This document shows positions 30,634 through 40,387 of a DNA stretch of 64,000 nt, piece after piece; the stretch's first letter is position 1, and each line of letters opens with the position of its first letter. A program made the position numbers and the translations under genes. The stretch spans positions 900,271,309 to 900,335,308 of the forward strand of contig CM066035.1 of the NCBI GenBank assembly GCA_033557465.1, read 5' to 3'. Under the pieces are notes generated by a model that was not told the DNA's origin, did no database searches, and was given only the letters and a program-made list of their open reading frames with translations. The stretch is from Ichthyophis bannanicus (taxonomy: Eukaryota; Chordata; Amphibia; Gymnophiona; Ichthyophiidae).

Positions 30634-32217
30634 TTAGGAATGGAACAGGTGTTTGAGAACAGCCTGACCAAATGAGGCATCCCAGCGGGAGTCCTTGTCC
30701 AAACAGTAATGGGCTGTGAAGGTATGAGCCGAGGCCCAGGTGGCTGCTTGACAGATTTGGTCGATGGACACAGAGTTTAGATGAGCCATTGAGGCTGCCA
30801 TGGCCCTCACATTGTGAGCTGTGACATGGCCTTCCAGAGAAAGGATCCTACTCTGGTAGGCGAAAGAAATACACTGAGCAATCCAGTTGGACAGTGTTCT
30901 CTTAGAAACTGGAAGTCCTAAATGGGAAGGATCAAAAGCAACAAAGAGTTGAGAAGACTTTCTATGTTGCTGTGTTCTTTGTAAGTAAAAGGCGAAAGCT
31001 CTTTTACAATCCAAAGTATGAAGATTCCTCTCTGCACTTGATGCATGAGGTCCTGGAAAAAAGACAGGTAAGTATACCTCTTGATTCAGATGAAAAGGCG
31101 AGACCACTTTGGGCATAAAGTGTGGATTGGTCCTGAGGACTAACTTATCATGATGGAACCTTGTATAAGGAGGATTAGGCACCAAGGCTTGCAACTCACT
31201 GATGCGACGTGCTGAGGTGACTGCAATGAGAAAGATAACCTTCCAAGAAAGAAATTTCAAGGAGGTGGTGGCTAAAGGTTCAAAGGGTGGCTTCATAAGC
31301 TGGCCAAGAACCAGATTCAAGTCCCATGCCACTGGAGGTGGTCTGATGGGAGGTTTAGTTAAAAGAAGGCCTCTCATGAATCTTGCTATAAGAGGATGAG
31401 AGGAAATAGGCTGTCCATTGAGAGGCTTGAGGGACGCTGCAATAGCACTCAAATGGACTCTTACTGAATTTGTTTTAAGGCCTGCATGGGATAGATGCAG
31501 AAGATACTCTAATAACGAATTCAGAAGTATTGCAAGATGGTTAAGACCCTTCTCTGAACACCAAATGGTAAATCTTTTCCATTTGAAAGCATAAGAACGC
31601 CTAGTGGAAGGCTTTCTAGAAGTATGAAGAATATCTCTGACTTGCTGAGAGAGATGAAAAACTTGAAGGTCTAGGCCTTCAGCAACCAGGCCCTGAGATG
31701 GAGAGACTGGGGGTTTGGGTGCCACAACGTTCCGTCTTCCTGGGATAGAAGATCTGGTGCAGAGCCCAATTCCAGGGAGGGAGCTTGAGAGAGATGCAGA
31801 AGTAGAGGGTACCACACTTGGCGTGGCCAATGTGGTGCTATGAGGATCATGGAACCTCGGTCTCTCTGAAGCTTGAAAAGTGTTTTGGGAATTAGGGGAA
31901 TGGGTGGAAAGGCATAAAGGAAGTCTTGAACCCAGTGAAGAAGGAAGGCATCCTTGGCCTGAACTCCCTGACACGGAATTCTGGAACAGAACCGGGGAAG
32001 TTTGGCATTCCACGGACTTGCAAAGAGGTCTATGTCCGGGGTTCCCCAAATTCGAAAAATCCTGGCTACCTGGTCCATGTGGAGGGACCACTCGTGTGGA
32101 AGCAGAACTCAACTGAGTCTGTCTGCCCAAGAGTTTTGAACGCCTGCAAGATACACTGCCATGAGATGGATTTGATGCTCTCTGGTGAAGGCCCACAATC
32201 TCAGAGCTTCGTTGCAA
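30634..32217 (-). CDS. DIRS C tyrosine recombinase, open frame
   Basis: A 527-codon open frame for the enzyme that inserts the circular DIRS DNA. Roughly residues 1-180 overlap the RT/RNase H frame and are probably partly untranslated. The N-terminal core-binding domain starts near 198 (SRKPSTRRSYAFKWKRFTIW). The first catalytic Arg lies in TSARRISELQALV (about 337-338). HNVR, the HxxR box, is at about 468-471. The Tyr is in AHYCLD at about 504. All expected catalytic residues are present. The true start is uncertain. Copy D carries a close relative with a frameshift near HxxR. Confidence 0.87.
   Translation of the reverse strand: MQRSSEIVGLHQRASNPSHGSVSCRRSKLLGRQTQLSSASTRVVPPHGPGSQDFSNLGNPGHRPLCKSVECQTSPVLFQNSVSGSSGQGCLPSSLGSRLPLCLSTHSPNSQNTFQASERPRFHDPHSTTLATPSVVPSTSASLSSSLPGIGLCTRSSIPGRRNVVAPKPPVSPSQGLVAEGLDLQVFHLSQQVRDILHTSRKPSTRRSYAFKWKRFTIWCSEKGLNHLAILLNSLLEYLLHLSHAGLKTNSVRVHLSAIAASLKPLNGQPISSHPLIARFMRGLLLTKPPIRPPPVAWDLNLVLGQLMKPPFEPLATTSLKFLSWKVIFLIAVTSARRISELQALVPNPPYTRFHHDKLVLRTNPHFMPKVVSPFHLNQEVYLPVFFPGPHASSAERNLHTLDCKRAFAFYLQRTQQHRKSSQLFVAFDPSHLGLPVSKRTLSNWIAQCISFAYQSRILSLEGHVTAHNVRAMAASMAHLNSVSIDQICQAATWASAHTFTAHYCLDKDSRWDASFGQAVLKHLFHS
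31671..32108 (-). pseudogene. DIRS C RT-frame 3' segment
   Basis: Same frame as the RT/RNase H gene but after a stop. It contains FRIWGTPDIDLFASPWNAKL, KDAFLLHWVQDFLYAFPPIP and ILIAPHWPRQVWYPLLLHLS. This block is conserved in all DIRS copies of the window and overlaps the recombinase frame. In copy D the codon at the stop position is CGA (DRLSRVLLPH), while here it is TGA at 32109-32111, so a single C-to-T change cut the gene. Its function is unknown to me. In some DIRS lineages a methyltransferase-like domain sits here. Confidence 0.75.
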
Positions 32218-33564
32218 AGCGACAGAGAGCCAGTCCCTCCCTGCTTGTTCACATAGAACATGGCTACTTGGTTGTCCGTGTGGATGAGGACTGTCCTGTA
32301 GCTGAGCAGGGAGTGGAACACTCTGAGAGCTAAGAAAATTGCTCTAAGTTCCAAGAGACTGATGTGTAGAGAAGTCTCCTGTGGAGACCAGATGCCCTGG
32401 GTGGAGAGATCTTGCAGATGAGCTCCCCAACCCATTGGAGAGGCATCTGTTGTAAGGGTTGCTTGGGGAAGTGACTGCTGAAAAGGGGACCCCAGCAACA
32501 GGTTTTGAGAGGACTTCCACCACTGGAGAGACCAAAAAAGGCAACTGGAGTTTACTATTTTGTCTGACAGGCAACCTGATGCCTGAGTCCATTGGGTGGA
32601 CAAAGTCCATTGAGCTGCCCTCATGTGAAGGCGAGCATATGAAACCACATGCACGGTGGATGCCATGTGGCCTAAGAGTTGTAACATTTCCCGAGCAGTT
32701 AAATGGGACTTTAACTGTATTTGGGAGGCTAACTGCACCAAGCGTAGGCAACGAGCCTGAGGAAGATAGGCCCTTGCAGTTGTGGTATCCAGCAAAGCCC
32801 CTATAAACTCCAGAGATTGAGTAGGGGTGAGATTGGATTTTGGGATGTTTATTACCAGTCCCAAATACTGAAGGACACGCATTGTCCAGGTTAGAAAATT
32901 CTTGGCCTCTGACTGAGAGGGAGCTCGAATGAGCCAGTCGTCCAGATATGGGAAAACGAATATTCCCAGGGTGCGTAGAAATGCAGCTACTACTGCCATG
33001 CATTTCGTAAACACCCTTGGTGCGGAGGCCAGACCGAAAGGAAGCACCCTGTATTGGTAGTGCTTTTCTCCAAAAAGGAACCGAAGGAACCTTCTGTGTG
33101 TTGGATGGATGAGGACATGGATGTACGCATCCTTGAGATCTAGAGAACAAAGCCAGTCCTGACTCTGAAGGTATAAAAGCAGAGCACCGAGAGAAATCAT
33201 CTTGAATTTCTCCTTGAACAGAAATTTGTTCAATTCTCTGAGATCTAAGATGGGTCTGTAGCTCCCTGTTTTCTTTGGAATAAGAAAATAAGGGGAGTAG
33301 AACCCTGTGCCTTGCTGAAGAAGAGGTACTTCTTCTATTGCCCCTTGGGCAAGAAGGGTGGCAATCTCCTGACCCAGAAGGTCGAGGAGAGATGTTGGAG
33401 AATTGAACTGCTTCACTATGGTGTGAGGGGGAAGGCTTAAGAAATGAAGCTTGTACCCTTCCCTTATGATAGAGAGTGTCCATTGCTCTGCTGTGATTTG
33501 TTCCTGGAATGGTAAGGGGCTCTGGCTCTTCCAGAGCCAGAAAGGCTAAGTTCTCTAGCTGCAA
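32109..33564 (-). pseudogene. DIRS C reverse transcriptase and RNase H
   Basis: The open frame 32109-33416 (435 codons) holds most of the polymerase. It has FYSPYFLIPKKTGSYRPILD, SLDLKDAYIHV (motif A, Asp about 92), YQYRVLPFGLASAPRVFTK and FVFPYLDDWLIRAP (YLDD at about 157-160). RNase H follows with TTDASPMGWGAHL, LELRAIFLAL, HTDNQVAMFYVNKQGG and GVQNSWADRLS. The N-terminal 50 codons (QLENLAFLALEEPEPLTIPG) are in another frame because a stretch present in copy D (GRLCHFAPRWGQ) is missing here. A TGA ends it at 32109. Confidence 0.87.
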
Positions 33565-33565
33565 G

Positions 33566-34545
33566 TCAAAGGCCCTGAGGAGGCTGAGGCTGCTGGGTCA
33601 TGGCAGGCCTAGCAGCCTTTGATTTGGCCTGTTTAGGTGGTTGCTGACGCTTTGCAGCAAAACGACCTGCAGAAGATGCCTGCTGACTATAAGCAGGATA
33701 GTATCTTCCCTTTTTAGAAAAAGATGTCTTTTTGAACAATCTTTTCTTAACAGGAGCAGAGGTAGACTTTGAAAGTCGATCCAAAGCAGAGTTTTCAGCA
33801 TCCATCTGATTGGCCTTTGCTTGCCAATCCTTACCAAAAAGGTTTTCACCTGTACAAGGGATATTCCCTAATTCATCTTGTACCCAGAGCTCCAAATCAG
33901 AAGCTTGTAACCAAGCAATTCTGCGTGCCCCTATGGCAATAGCCGAAGCTCTGCTTACACACTCAAGAGTCAAAGGCTGCACGGTTGGAAAATTTGGAGG
34001 CATCTTGGGCATATTTGAGCCAAGTGAGAAACTCCTGCCTTTTATCCTCTGAAATAAAAGGGGTTAAAGTCTGCAGATGATCTGTGACTTCTTTTAGAAA
34101 CATCCCTATATAGAGACTATAGGAGTTGATCCTGGCAGCTAGCATAGAAGCTTGGAAAACCCTTCGGCCAAAAGCATCTAGGGTCCTGCATTCACGCCCT
34201 GGAGGATTAGATGAGTGTCTCTTTGCACTCTTTATTTTTCTCTACCACAATAGAGTGGTGAGGAAGCTGAGTTTTGTGGAAGCCAGGACAAGGAGGGACA
34301 CAATACATGGTGTCTAGCCTGCGAGAATGAGGAGAGGTGGTAAGAGGTGTCTCCCACATCCTCAACATGAGATCATACAGAATCTCATGGATAGGTAAAG
34401 TAGCTGCCTCTTTAGGAGTTTTAGGATATTGTAAAATATCTAACTCCTTGACTCTGAGTTCTGACTCAGGGGCCACTGTGATGGAGAGGCCCCTAGCCAC
34501 TTCCCTAATGAAGTCTTGAAAAGACAAGTCTTCTGGAGGAGACAT
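33566..34545 (-). pseudogene. DIRS C gag, second part
   Basis: Starts right after the TGA with MSPPEDLSFQDFIREVARGL, then VKELDILQYPKTPKEAATLP, MWETPLTTSPHSRRLDTMYC. A frameshift near 34250 moves to LAARINSYSLYIGMFLKEVT, and a second one near 33965 moves to AIAIGARRIAWLQASDLELW and the basic end KKRLFKKTSFSKKGRYYP. The layout is capsid-like followed by a nucleic-acid-binding tail. Assignment as gag is by position and the shared MWE.P block. Confidence 0.77.
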
Positions 34546-34548
34546 TCT

Positions 34549-35409
34549 TCATTTAGGAGAAGGCGGCTCCTGAGAAAGAAGTATCGATGCCTCGACAGAA
34601 CCCTCAGAGTCATCTGAGCCTTCAGAAGAATCAAAGTATCGCCTGTCTGGATGCTCCTGTAGAGCCCGATAGCCGTACCGAGTAGGATTGGTATCGGGAG
34701 TAACCGGTACCGGTTCGGTACCGATGGGCATCATAGAACAGGGTACCGTTGCAGTCGACACCGAAGCCCATGCAATCGGTACCAGCACCGGGAGTGATGC
34801 CGGTGTTGGAGCCGGTACCGACAACGGGGATTGTTGCGGTACCGGAGGCGTCGCAGCCTGTATGAATGCCGACAGAGTGAGCTGCATGGCCAGAATCTTC
34901 TGATACATCGACGCCACCAATGTCTGGATGTCGGTACCAGTGGGAGCCACCGGTACCCCAGAACATGGCAACAGGTGATCTGTCGAGGCCGAGCCATCAA
35001 TGTCAACCTGTGACCCCATAGATAACGCTTTGGAAGCCGGAGCTTCCCGCCGGGGTAATTTTGCTGGTGCGGAATCCTCGAGGGCAAGCCCGGAGGCATC
35101 TCGATGCTTGGAGGGAGATCTACCCTTCGAGGACCGGCTAGATTTATGCTTGGTTACCTGAGATCCATGGGAGGAAGAAGCAGCCCTGGAAGACGTCGAT
35201 GCCACCGAAGCTGCATCAGAGGGAAACAGGGTACTGAGCTTGGCTGCTCGGTTCTGCCGACCTCTTTTAGACATCATGGTACAGGACATACAATCCATGA
35301 TGGAATGGTTAGGCCCCAAACATTTTAGACACCAGTCATGGGTGTCAGTGACAGAAATAGTACCGCCACATTTTGTGCACTTTTTGAACCCGGAGGCAGG
35401 CTTCTCCAT
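34549..35409 (-). CDS. DIRS C gag N-terminal ORF with Cys/His module
   Basis: An open frame of 286 codons. Residues 11-43 hold CTKC, HDWCLKC, GPNH and CMSC, a compact metal-binding module. Next follow a Ser/Arg-rich stretch (KHKSSRSSKGRSPSKHRDA), a Pro/Thr/Ala-rich linker, and an acidic end with EGSDDSEGSVEASILLSQ. It ends with TGA at 34549-34551. The next codons in the same frame belong to the second gag part, so the two may form one protein by readthrough or be separate ORFs. Confidence 0.75.
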   Translation of the reverse strand: MEKPASGFKKCTKCGGTISVTDTHDWCLKCLGPNHSIMDCMSCTMMSKRGRQNRAAKLSTLFPSDAASVASTSSRAASSSHGSQVTKHKSSRSSKGRSPSKHRDASGLALEDSAPAKLPRREAPASKALSMGSQVDIDGSASTDHLLPCSGVPVAPTGTDIQTLVASMYQKILAMQLTLSAFIQAATPPVPQQSPLSVPAPTPASLPVLVPIAWASVSTATVPCSMMPIGTEPVPVTPDTNPTRYGYRALQEHPDRRYFDSSEGSDDSEGSVEASILLSQEPPSPK

Positions 35410-35460
35410 GAGGAAAAAAATTTTTAGGCCTAAGGCCCAAAAACTGAAAATGCACAGTGA

Positions 35461-35515
35461 AGAAAAGATAAATTGTTTTTTTTTTTTTTGAAAGAAAGAA
35501 AGAAAAGAAAAGACC
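35461..35515 (-). repeat. Poly-purine/poly-T tract in DIRS C leader
   Basis: A run of T followed by GAAAGAAAGAAAGAAAAGAA, between the gag ATG and the right terminal repeat. Simple sequence. Confidence 0.8.
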
Positions 35516-35599
35516 GGCGGTACCGGTCCGACATCGAAGAAAGCAGACGCAACACAAAAGAATTAAGAAAAAATAAAGAACTTCTTCTGCGGTGACAGG

Positions 35600-35795
35600 A
35601 ACACGACCTGCTGGCTCCGCGGAAAAGAAGAACTGGAGAGAGGCGGTTGGGAAAGGCGGGAAGGCAGCACGCAGGCGCTGTGGGATGCTCCCAAAAGCTT
35701 TCTTATTGGACGCTGGGGAGCGTTCCCGCGCAGGCTCCGTCTGTACCGAAGATACCCGTATGTGAAGACTCATTCCTGCTTGTTCCTGGAGATAA
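35600..35795 (-). repeat. Right terminal repeat of DIRS C
   Basis: Inverted copy of the left repeat (GGATGCTCCCAAAAGCTTTC, GACGCTGGGGAGCGTTCCCG), ending TTCCTGCTTGTTCCTGGAGA TAA. As the 5' end of the minus-strand element it should contain the promoter. I see no clear TATA box. Confidence 0.85.
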
Positions 35796-36016
35796 TACAA
35801 ATTGACCCACAGGTTCTGGCTGACTCAGTATCACATCACACCATGCTAGATAAACTCAGAAATATAGGACTGATTAACAGCACCTTAGAATGGTTTATAT
35901 CCTACCTCTCAGACAGAACCATGTAAGTAAAAGTCGGACCAAGTAACTCCAAACCATTTAGCTTAAAGCAAGGCATTCCTCAAAGCTCGGCTCTGTCTGG
36001 CTTACTATTTAACATC
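35796..36016 (+). pseudogene. L2 RT, middle piece
   Basis: Resumes inside motif A (VLADSVSHHTMLDKLRNIGL, where relatives read AAFDSVSHH), then WFISYLSDRTM, a stop, and KPFSLKQGIPQSSALSGLLF. About 180 codons expected between the linker at 30163 and motif A are missing. The piece ends at the inverted-arm element. Confidence 0.77.
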
Positions 36017-37165
36017 CCAGTCCAACAAAGAGACGTGGATGGCAAGGAAGATGACGTAAATAAACCTTTATTGAACAAACATCAGCCACTTGGCCCAACA
36101 CAGGCCGTGTTTCGGAAATCCCTTCTTCAGGGGCTTAAATGGCTAGGCAAAATATAATACAACAACATACCAAGTTTTATTTTTTACATATATTTTCTGT
36201 TGTTCACATTTGATTTGCACATGTTGAATTTCACATTATGCATGACACTGTTCAATTTTTGTACCATACATGATATTATTTTACTTATACCTCACAGATT
36301 TACATATTGAGACTTATAGGAAGATTACCCATGGTCAGGTAACACAACTATGTTTTTATTTTTATATATTTATATTTGTTTTATCAGTCCTTAGAATTTG
36401 GCTCCCATATTTGCATATATGATTCATCTTCATCTCTCTTGCGTTTTTCTCTTATCCATATTTATGTACTAGGATCATTCATATATTTTAAATTTAAATA
36501 TTATTGCAACATTTATTTATCTTTGTATTTTATTTATAAGTACGTACTCCTTAAGTACACATTGTAATAAGTTATGAAGGATGTTGTTTGGTATATTCAC
36601 TATTTTATTGTTTGTTTTTATTAGCTCATTTTTGAGTATATAATCTTAGACTCTTGTCTGAGTCACACAGTTCAGTGACACAGGTATGTGTAATTTACAT
36701 GTTGTTTTGGATATTCTCTTTACTTATTTTATTTACCTTTATACTTTGTTTTTAATTATTTTTATACTTAACTTTTTTTATTATGTTTTTTTATCATGTT
36801 TAATTCAAAATTTTAATTATACTTTAATGTTCATCCTCTTTTCCATGTTAGCCGTACTTATTTGTTCCACCATTCAAGAATATTATTGTGTATATATATA
36901 TATATAATTTTTCATGCATTATATATTCGTTTATGTCCGCTGTTTTAGATTGTTTGTTTTAACTGTTTTTTTAATTGTTTTTAATAATTGGTATGTTGTT
37001 GTATTATATTTTGCCTAGCCATTTAAGCCCCTGAAGAAGGGATTTCCGAAACACGGCCTGTGTTGGGCCAAGTGGCTGATGTTTGTTCAATAAAGATTTA
37101 TTTACGTCATCTTCCTTGCCGTCCATGTCTCTTTGTTGGACTATTATTGCACGTGGTGTTGTGCT
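36017..37165. mobile_element. 1.15-kb element with 154-bp inverted arms, Penelope-related
   Basis: Flanked by an exact 16-bp target duplication CTTACTATTTAACATC (36001-36016 and 37166-37181). The left arm 36020-36173 and right arm 36988-37141 are inverted copies with about three mismatches. They contain CAAGTGGCTGATGTTTGTTC, AATAAAGATTTATT and CTGAAGAAGGGATTTCCGAA AC. The 814-bp core is AT-rich and noncoding. The arm sequence resembles terminal repeats of Penelope-like elements. I see no RT, so it is non-autonomous. Confidence 0.8.
37031..37052 (+). ncRNA. Hammerhead-like core in the right arm
   Basis: CTGAAGA (37031-37037), a very short GGGATTTCC stem-loop, and GAAAC (37048-37052) match the invariant boxes of a hammerhead ribozyme with a minimal stem II. 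The inverted copy is at 36109-36130 in the left arm. Cleavage activity is inference. Confidence 0.4.
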
Positions 37166-37181
37166 CTTACTATTTAACATC

Positions 37182-38035
37182 TACATACAGCCCATTTGTA
37201 ACCTATTAAGGAAATGGAACATGCACTTATACCTCAAAGCAGATGATATCATGTTCTATATACCATTCAACACCCTCAATCCGGACTTCACAGGCATATT
37301 AGATGTCTTCTCTGCTGTCAGAAATCTTCTTGCAGATCTTAATCTTACAGTGAACAAAAACAAAACTGAAGCATTACTAATATTCAGAGACCAAAATTTC
37401 AATCCGCCAAACTCACACTACATAACGCTGAAATTACCATAAAAAGGAAATCAAGTACCTTGGTATAACTACTGACAGCAACCTCAACATCAACAATGCA
37501 GCTAATGCAGCATACTGGAAACTGAGACGACTCTAACCTCTATGCCCCTCTTCTACAAGACAATGACTTCAGATCTGTTTCTCAAGCAGTCATTACACCC
37601 CACCTTGACTACGGTAATATCCTGTTATCAAGGGCTGTCAAAACAGGCATTATACCTACTCCAGCTAGTATAAAACACTGCTGCCAGAATCCTAACAGGC
37701 AGATCAAAGCGGCAACATATAACTCCAAGCCTTAGAAGCCTGCACTGGCTCCTAATTGCTCAACAGATTAAACACAAAACTATAACTACCACCTACAAAA
37801 TCCTTCATAGCCTCTCTGCTCCCTATCTCAAGGATCAAATCTCAATAGCATCCACAACAAGACCAATAAGATCAGCAAGCCAGAATCTTCTGGCCATCCC
37901 TCCTTTCAAGATCAAATGTCCACAACAGACAAGCAACAGAGCCTTCTCGCTATATGCCCCCATGATTTGGAACTCTCTACCTGAAACAATCCGATCTGCT
38001 CAATCTAGCTAAGATATGAAGAAACTACTTAAAAT
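37182..38035 (+). pseudogene. L2 RT, last piece
   Basis: Continues NIYIQPICNLLRKWNMHLYL, KADDIMFYIPFNTL (palm motif, Ala-Asp-Asp kept but the Tyr is Lys) and NKNKTEALLIFRDQNFNPP. It then goes in other frames to the final blocks LRSLHWLLIAQQI and NRAFSLYAPMIWNSLPE. Stops and shifts are frequent after 37440. It completes the RT begun at 28437. Confidence 0.8.
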
Positions 38036-38169
38036 GCACCTCTTCATAGAACATTTTGGGCCTAATGACATCACCTAAGTGTATATACAATAACCACCTA
38101 CTCTCTGTTGAGTCAAGTATAACCCCCATATTTAATTTCAAGTTATTTACCCCTTGTTCAATGTAAAAC

Positions 38170-38436
38170 AAATCTCGGAAGGTCGGGGGTTCAAATCCCA
38201 CTACAGGACAGCAACCTTGGGCCGGAAGGACTGGGGTTTCTAGTCCCACAGGTGCTCCTTGTGGTCTTGGGCAAGCCACTTAACCCTCCATAGCCCATGT
38301 TCCCTGTAAAATAGGTATCTCCAAGTTATAATGCCCTGTTCAATGTAATTTCAGTTTGTTCAATGTAAACCGCACTGATGCAGAATTTCGCGGTATATAA
38401 GAGAATGTAAATAAATAAAATAAAATAAATAAATAA
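38170..38436 (+). mobile_element. CORE-SINE, 5'-truncated, inside the L2 3' UTR
   Basis: Starts at the B box (GGGGGTTCAAATCCC). It has GCTCCTTGTGGTCTTGGGCA, AGCCACTTAACCCTCC, then the L2-like end AATGTAAACCGCACTGATGC, GCGGTATATAAG and an AAATAAATAAAA tail. The same family as 2157-2446. Confidence 0.85.
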
Positions 38437-38507
38437 TGTGCTGTTGTTCATTGTAAACTGCATTGGTACAAAGGTGGTATAAAAAAATGTTTAAATAAAT
38501 ATATAAA

Positions 38508-39280
38508 ACATGGCCATCTGGTTATCCATCTGGATGAAGACTGAGCGGCCCCTGAGTTGGGCAGAGAAGACACGGATGGCGTTGAAGATTGTTCTGAGTT
38601 CAAGGAGATTGATGTGTAGGAGATTCTCTTGCGGTCATGGATTGTAAGACCCTTCAGGTGAGCCCCCTAGTCTAGCTTTGAGGCACTGGTTGTCAGGGTA
38701 CACTGTGGTACAGACTTTTGAAAAAGTAACCCTATGAGGAGGTTGTGCAGTTTGCACCACCAGTGAAGGGCTGATCTTATCTGAGGAGTGAAAGTGATGG
38801 AGTCTGAGAGGTGGTCTGTGCACTGTATCCACTGCTGCAAGACAGTCCATTGTCCTAGTCTCATGTTCAGATGAGCATATGGGATGACATGGACTGTGGA
38901 GGCCATGTGGCCTAGAAGGCATAGGAATGTTCTGGCCATTATTGACTCCCGTTGTTGGATCTGTTAAGTTAAGGTCATTAGTTAAGCACATCTGTTATCT
39001 GGCAGAAATGCTCGGGCTTGGATCGTGTCTAGTTGAGCTCCTATGAACTCTAGATACTGAGTTGGAGTGAAGTGTGATTTTGGATAATTTATGACAAAGC
39101 CTAACTCCTGTAGGACATGGATGGTTTGTTTGAGGGCAGCAGTGACTGCCATAGCGGTATCTTCCCTTCGTAATCAATCGTCTAAGTAGGGGAAAAGTTT
39201 GAAGGTAGGATGCCACGAAAGCCAGACACTTTGTAAAAACTCTGGGTGCCGAGGCTAAACCGAAGGAAAGGACCCGATAT
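38508..39280 (-). pseudogene. DIRS B RNase H and RT C-terminal part
   Basis: Antisense remains of RNase H (TDNQMAMF-type block at 38510-38560, LLNLIKLL-type helix). It then has the thumb-like block LLGHMASTVHVIPYAHLNMR at 38870-38930 and the palm exit near 39040-39270 (SVSRVHRSS, FGLASAPRVFTKCLAFVASY). Shifts and stops are frequent. It ends at 39280 where a CR1 enters, and it resumes at about 40505. Confidence 0.75.
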
Positions 39281-40387
39281 GTCTTGTCAGACAAATCTGA
39301 TTGATTTCTTTCACTGGGTGACCAGGAAATTGGACCGAGGGAGAGCCCTAGATGTAGTGCGCATTTAGATTTCAGTAAAGCCTTTGACACCATTCCGCAC
39401 AGGTGACTTATAAACAAATTGAGCACCCTAGGGATGGATCCTAAAGTTACTGCTTGGGTTAGAAATTAGTTGAGTGGGAGGCAGCAAAAGATACAGGTAA
39501 ATGGAGCTCACTCTGAGGAGAAGGTGGTTACCGGAGGTGTGCCCCAGGGTCTGTCCTTGGTCCGATTCTTTTTATCATTTTTGTTAGTGATAGTGCAGAA
39601 GGGCTGTTGGGTAAGGTTTGCCTCTTTGCGGATGATACCAAAATCTGCAATAGAGTACACCACTAGGAAGGTGTAGATAACATGAGGAGGGATCTAGCTA
39701 AGCTTGAAGAATGGTCTAGATTTTGTCTGATGATCTTAAAGTAGCTAAACCGGTAGAAAATGCAACGGTGAAAGCTAGAAGAATACTTGGGTGCTTAGGG
39801 AGAGGAATGGTCAGCAGAAGAAAGGAGGTGATAGTGCCTCTATATAAGTCTTTGATGCAACCTTATTTGGAGTATTGTGTGCAATTCTGGAGACCGCACC
39901 TTCAAAAGGATATAAACAAGTTGGAATCAGTGTAGAGGGTTGCAACTAAAATGGTAGGTGGTCTTCGTTATAAAGCATACGAGGGCAGACTTAAGGATCT
40001 TAATATGTATACTTTAAACTAAAGGAAAGGTGGGATAGTGATATGATTGAGACGTTTAAATACCACCCTGGCATAAATGCACAAGAGAAGAGCCTCTTTC
40101 GATTGAAAGCAAGCTCCGCTACGAGAGCCATAGGATGAGGGTGAAAGTGGATAGACTCAGGAGTAATATACAGAAATATTTCTTTATGGAAAGAATGATA
40201 GATTTGTGGAATAGCCTCCCAGTGGAGGTGGTAGAGATGAGGACCATATCTGAATTCAAAAAAGCATGGGACAAACACAGAGGATGTCTTCAGGAAAAAA
40301 GGGGACAGTTGTAGTTTTTGATATGGAAGGGCAGACTAGATAGGCCATGTGGTCTTTTTCTGCCATCATGTTTCTATATTACATATA
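39281..40387 (+). mobile_element. CR1 (second subfamily), 5'-truncated and decayed
   Basis: Sense CR1 fragment whose RT matches the CR1 at 42716-44180. It begins CQTNLIDFFHWVTRKLDRGR, then [64 protein letters not shown]. The palm FADD region is lost by frameshifts around 39560-39720. It ends in GGCCATGTGGTCTTTTTCTG CCATCATGTTTCTAT. Confidence 0.83.

Larger units (their letters stand above)
30164..35795 (-). mobile_element. DIRS retrotransposon copy C, structurally complete
   Basis: The only DIRS here with both ends and no internal insertion, about 5.63 kb. Minus-strand order: right terminal repeat (35600-35795), gag N part (34549-35409), gag second part (33566-34545), RT/RNase H (about 32109-33564), a following conserved segment (31671-32108), recombinase (30634-32217), internal complementary region (30433-30513), and inverted terminal repeat (30164-30420). 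It lies inside an L2 frame without a visible target duplication, as expected for recombinase-mediated integration. Confidence 0.92.
28437..38507 (+). mobile_element. L2 LINE with 5' region, split by DIRS C and others
   Basis: A long sense L2 inside DIRS B. Pieces: 28437-30163 (5' region, endonuclease, linker), 35796-36016, 37182-38169, and tail 38437-38507. It hosts DIRS C, a 1.15-kb inverted-arm element and a SINE. The 3' end has TTCATTGTAAACTGCATTGG, GGTGGTATAAAAAAATG and AAATAAATATATAAA. The 5' 400 bp are GC-rich and noncoding and may be the L2 5' UTR. I cannot see a TSD with certainty. Confidence 0.77.

Noticed and set aside
32344..33564. 406-codon open frame on the minus strand
   Set aside because: Only its first 50 codons match the RT N-terminus. 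The remainder overlaps the RT/RNase H frame and is a shifted shadow without family motifs.
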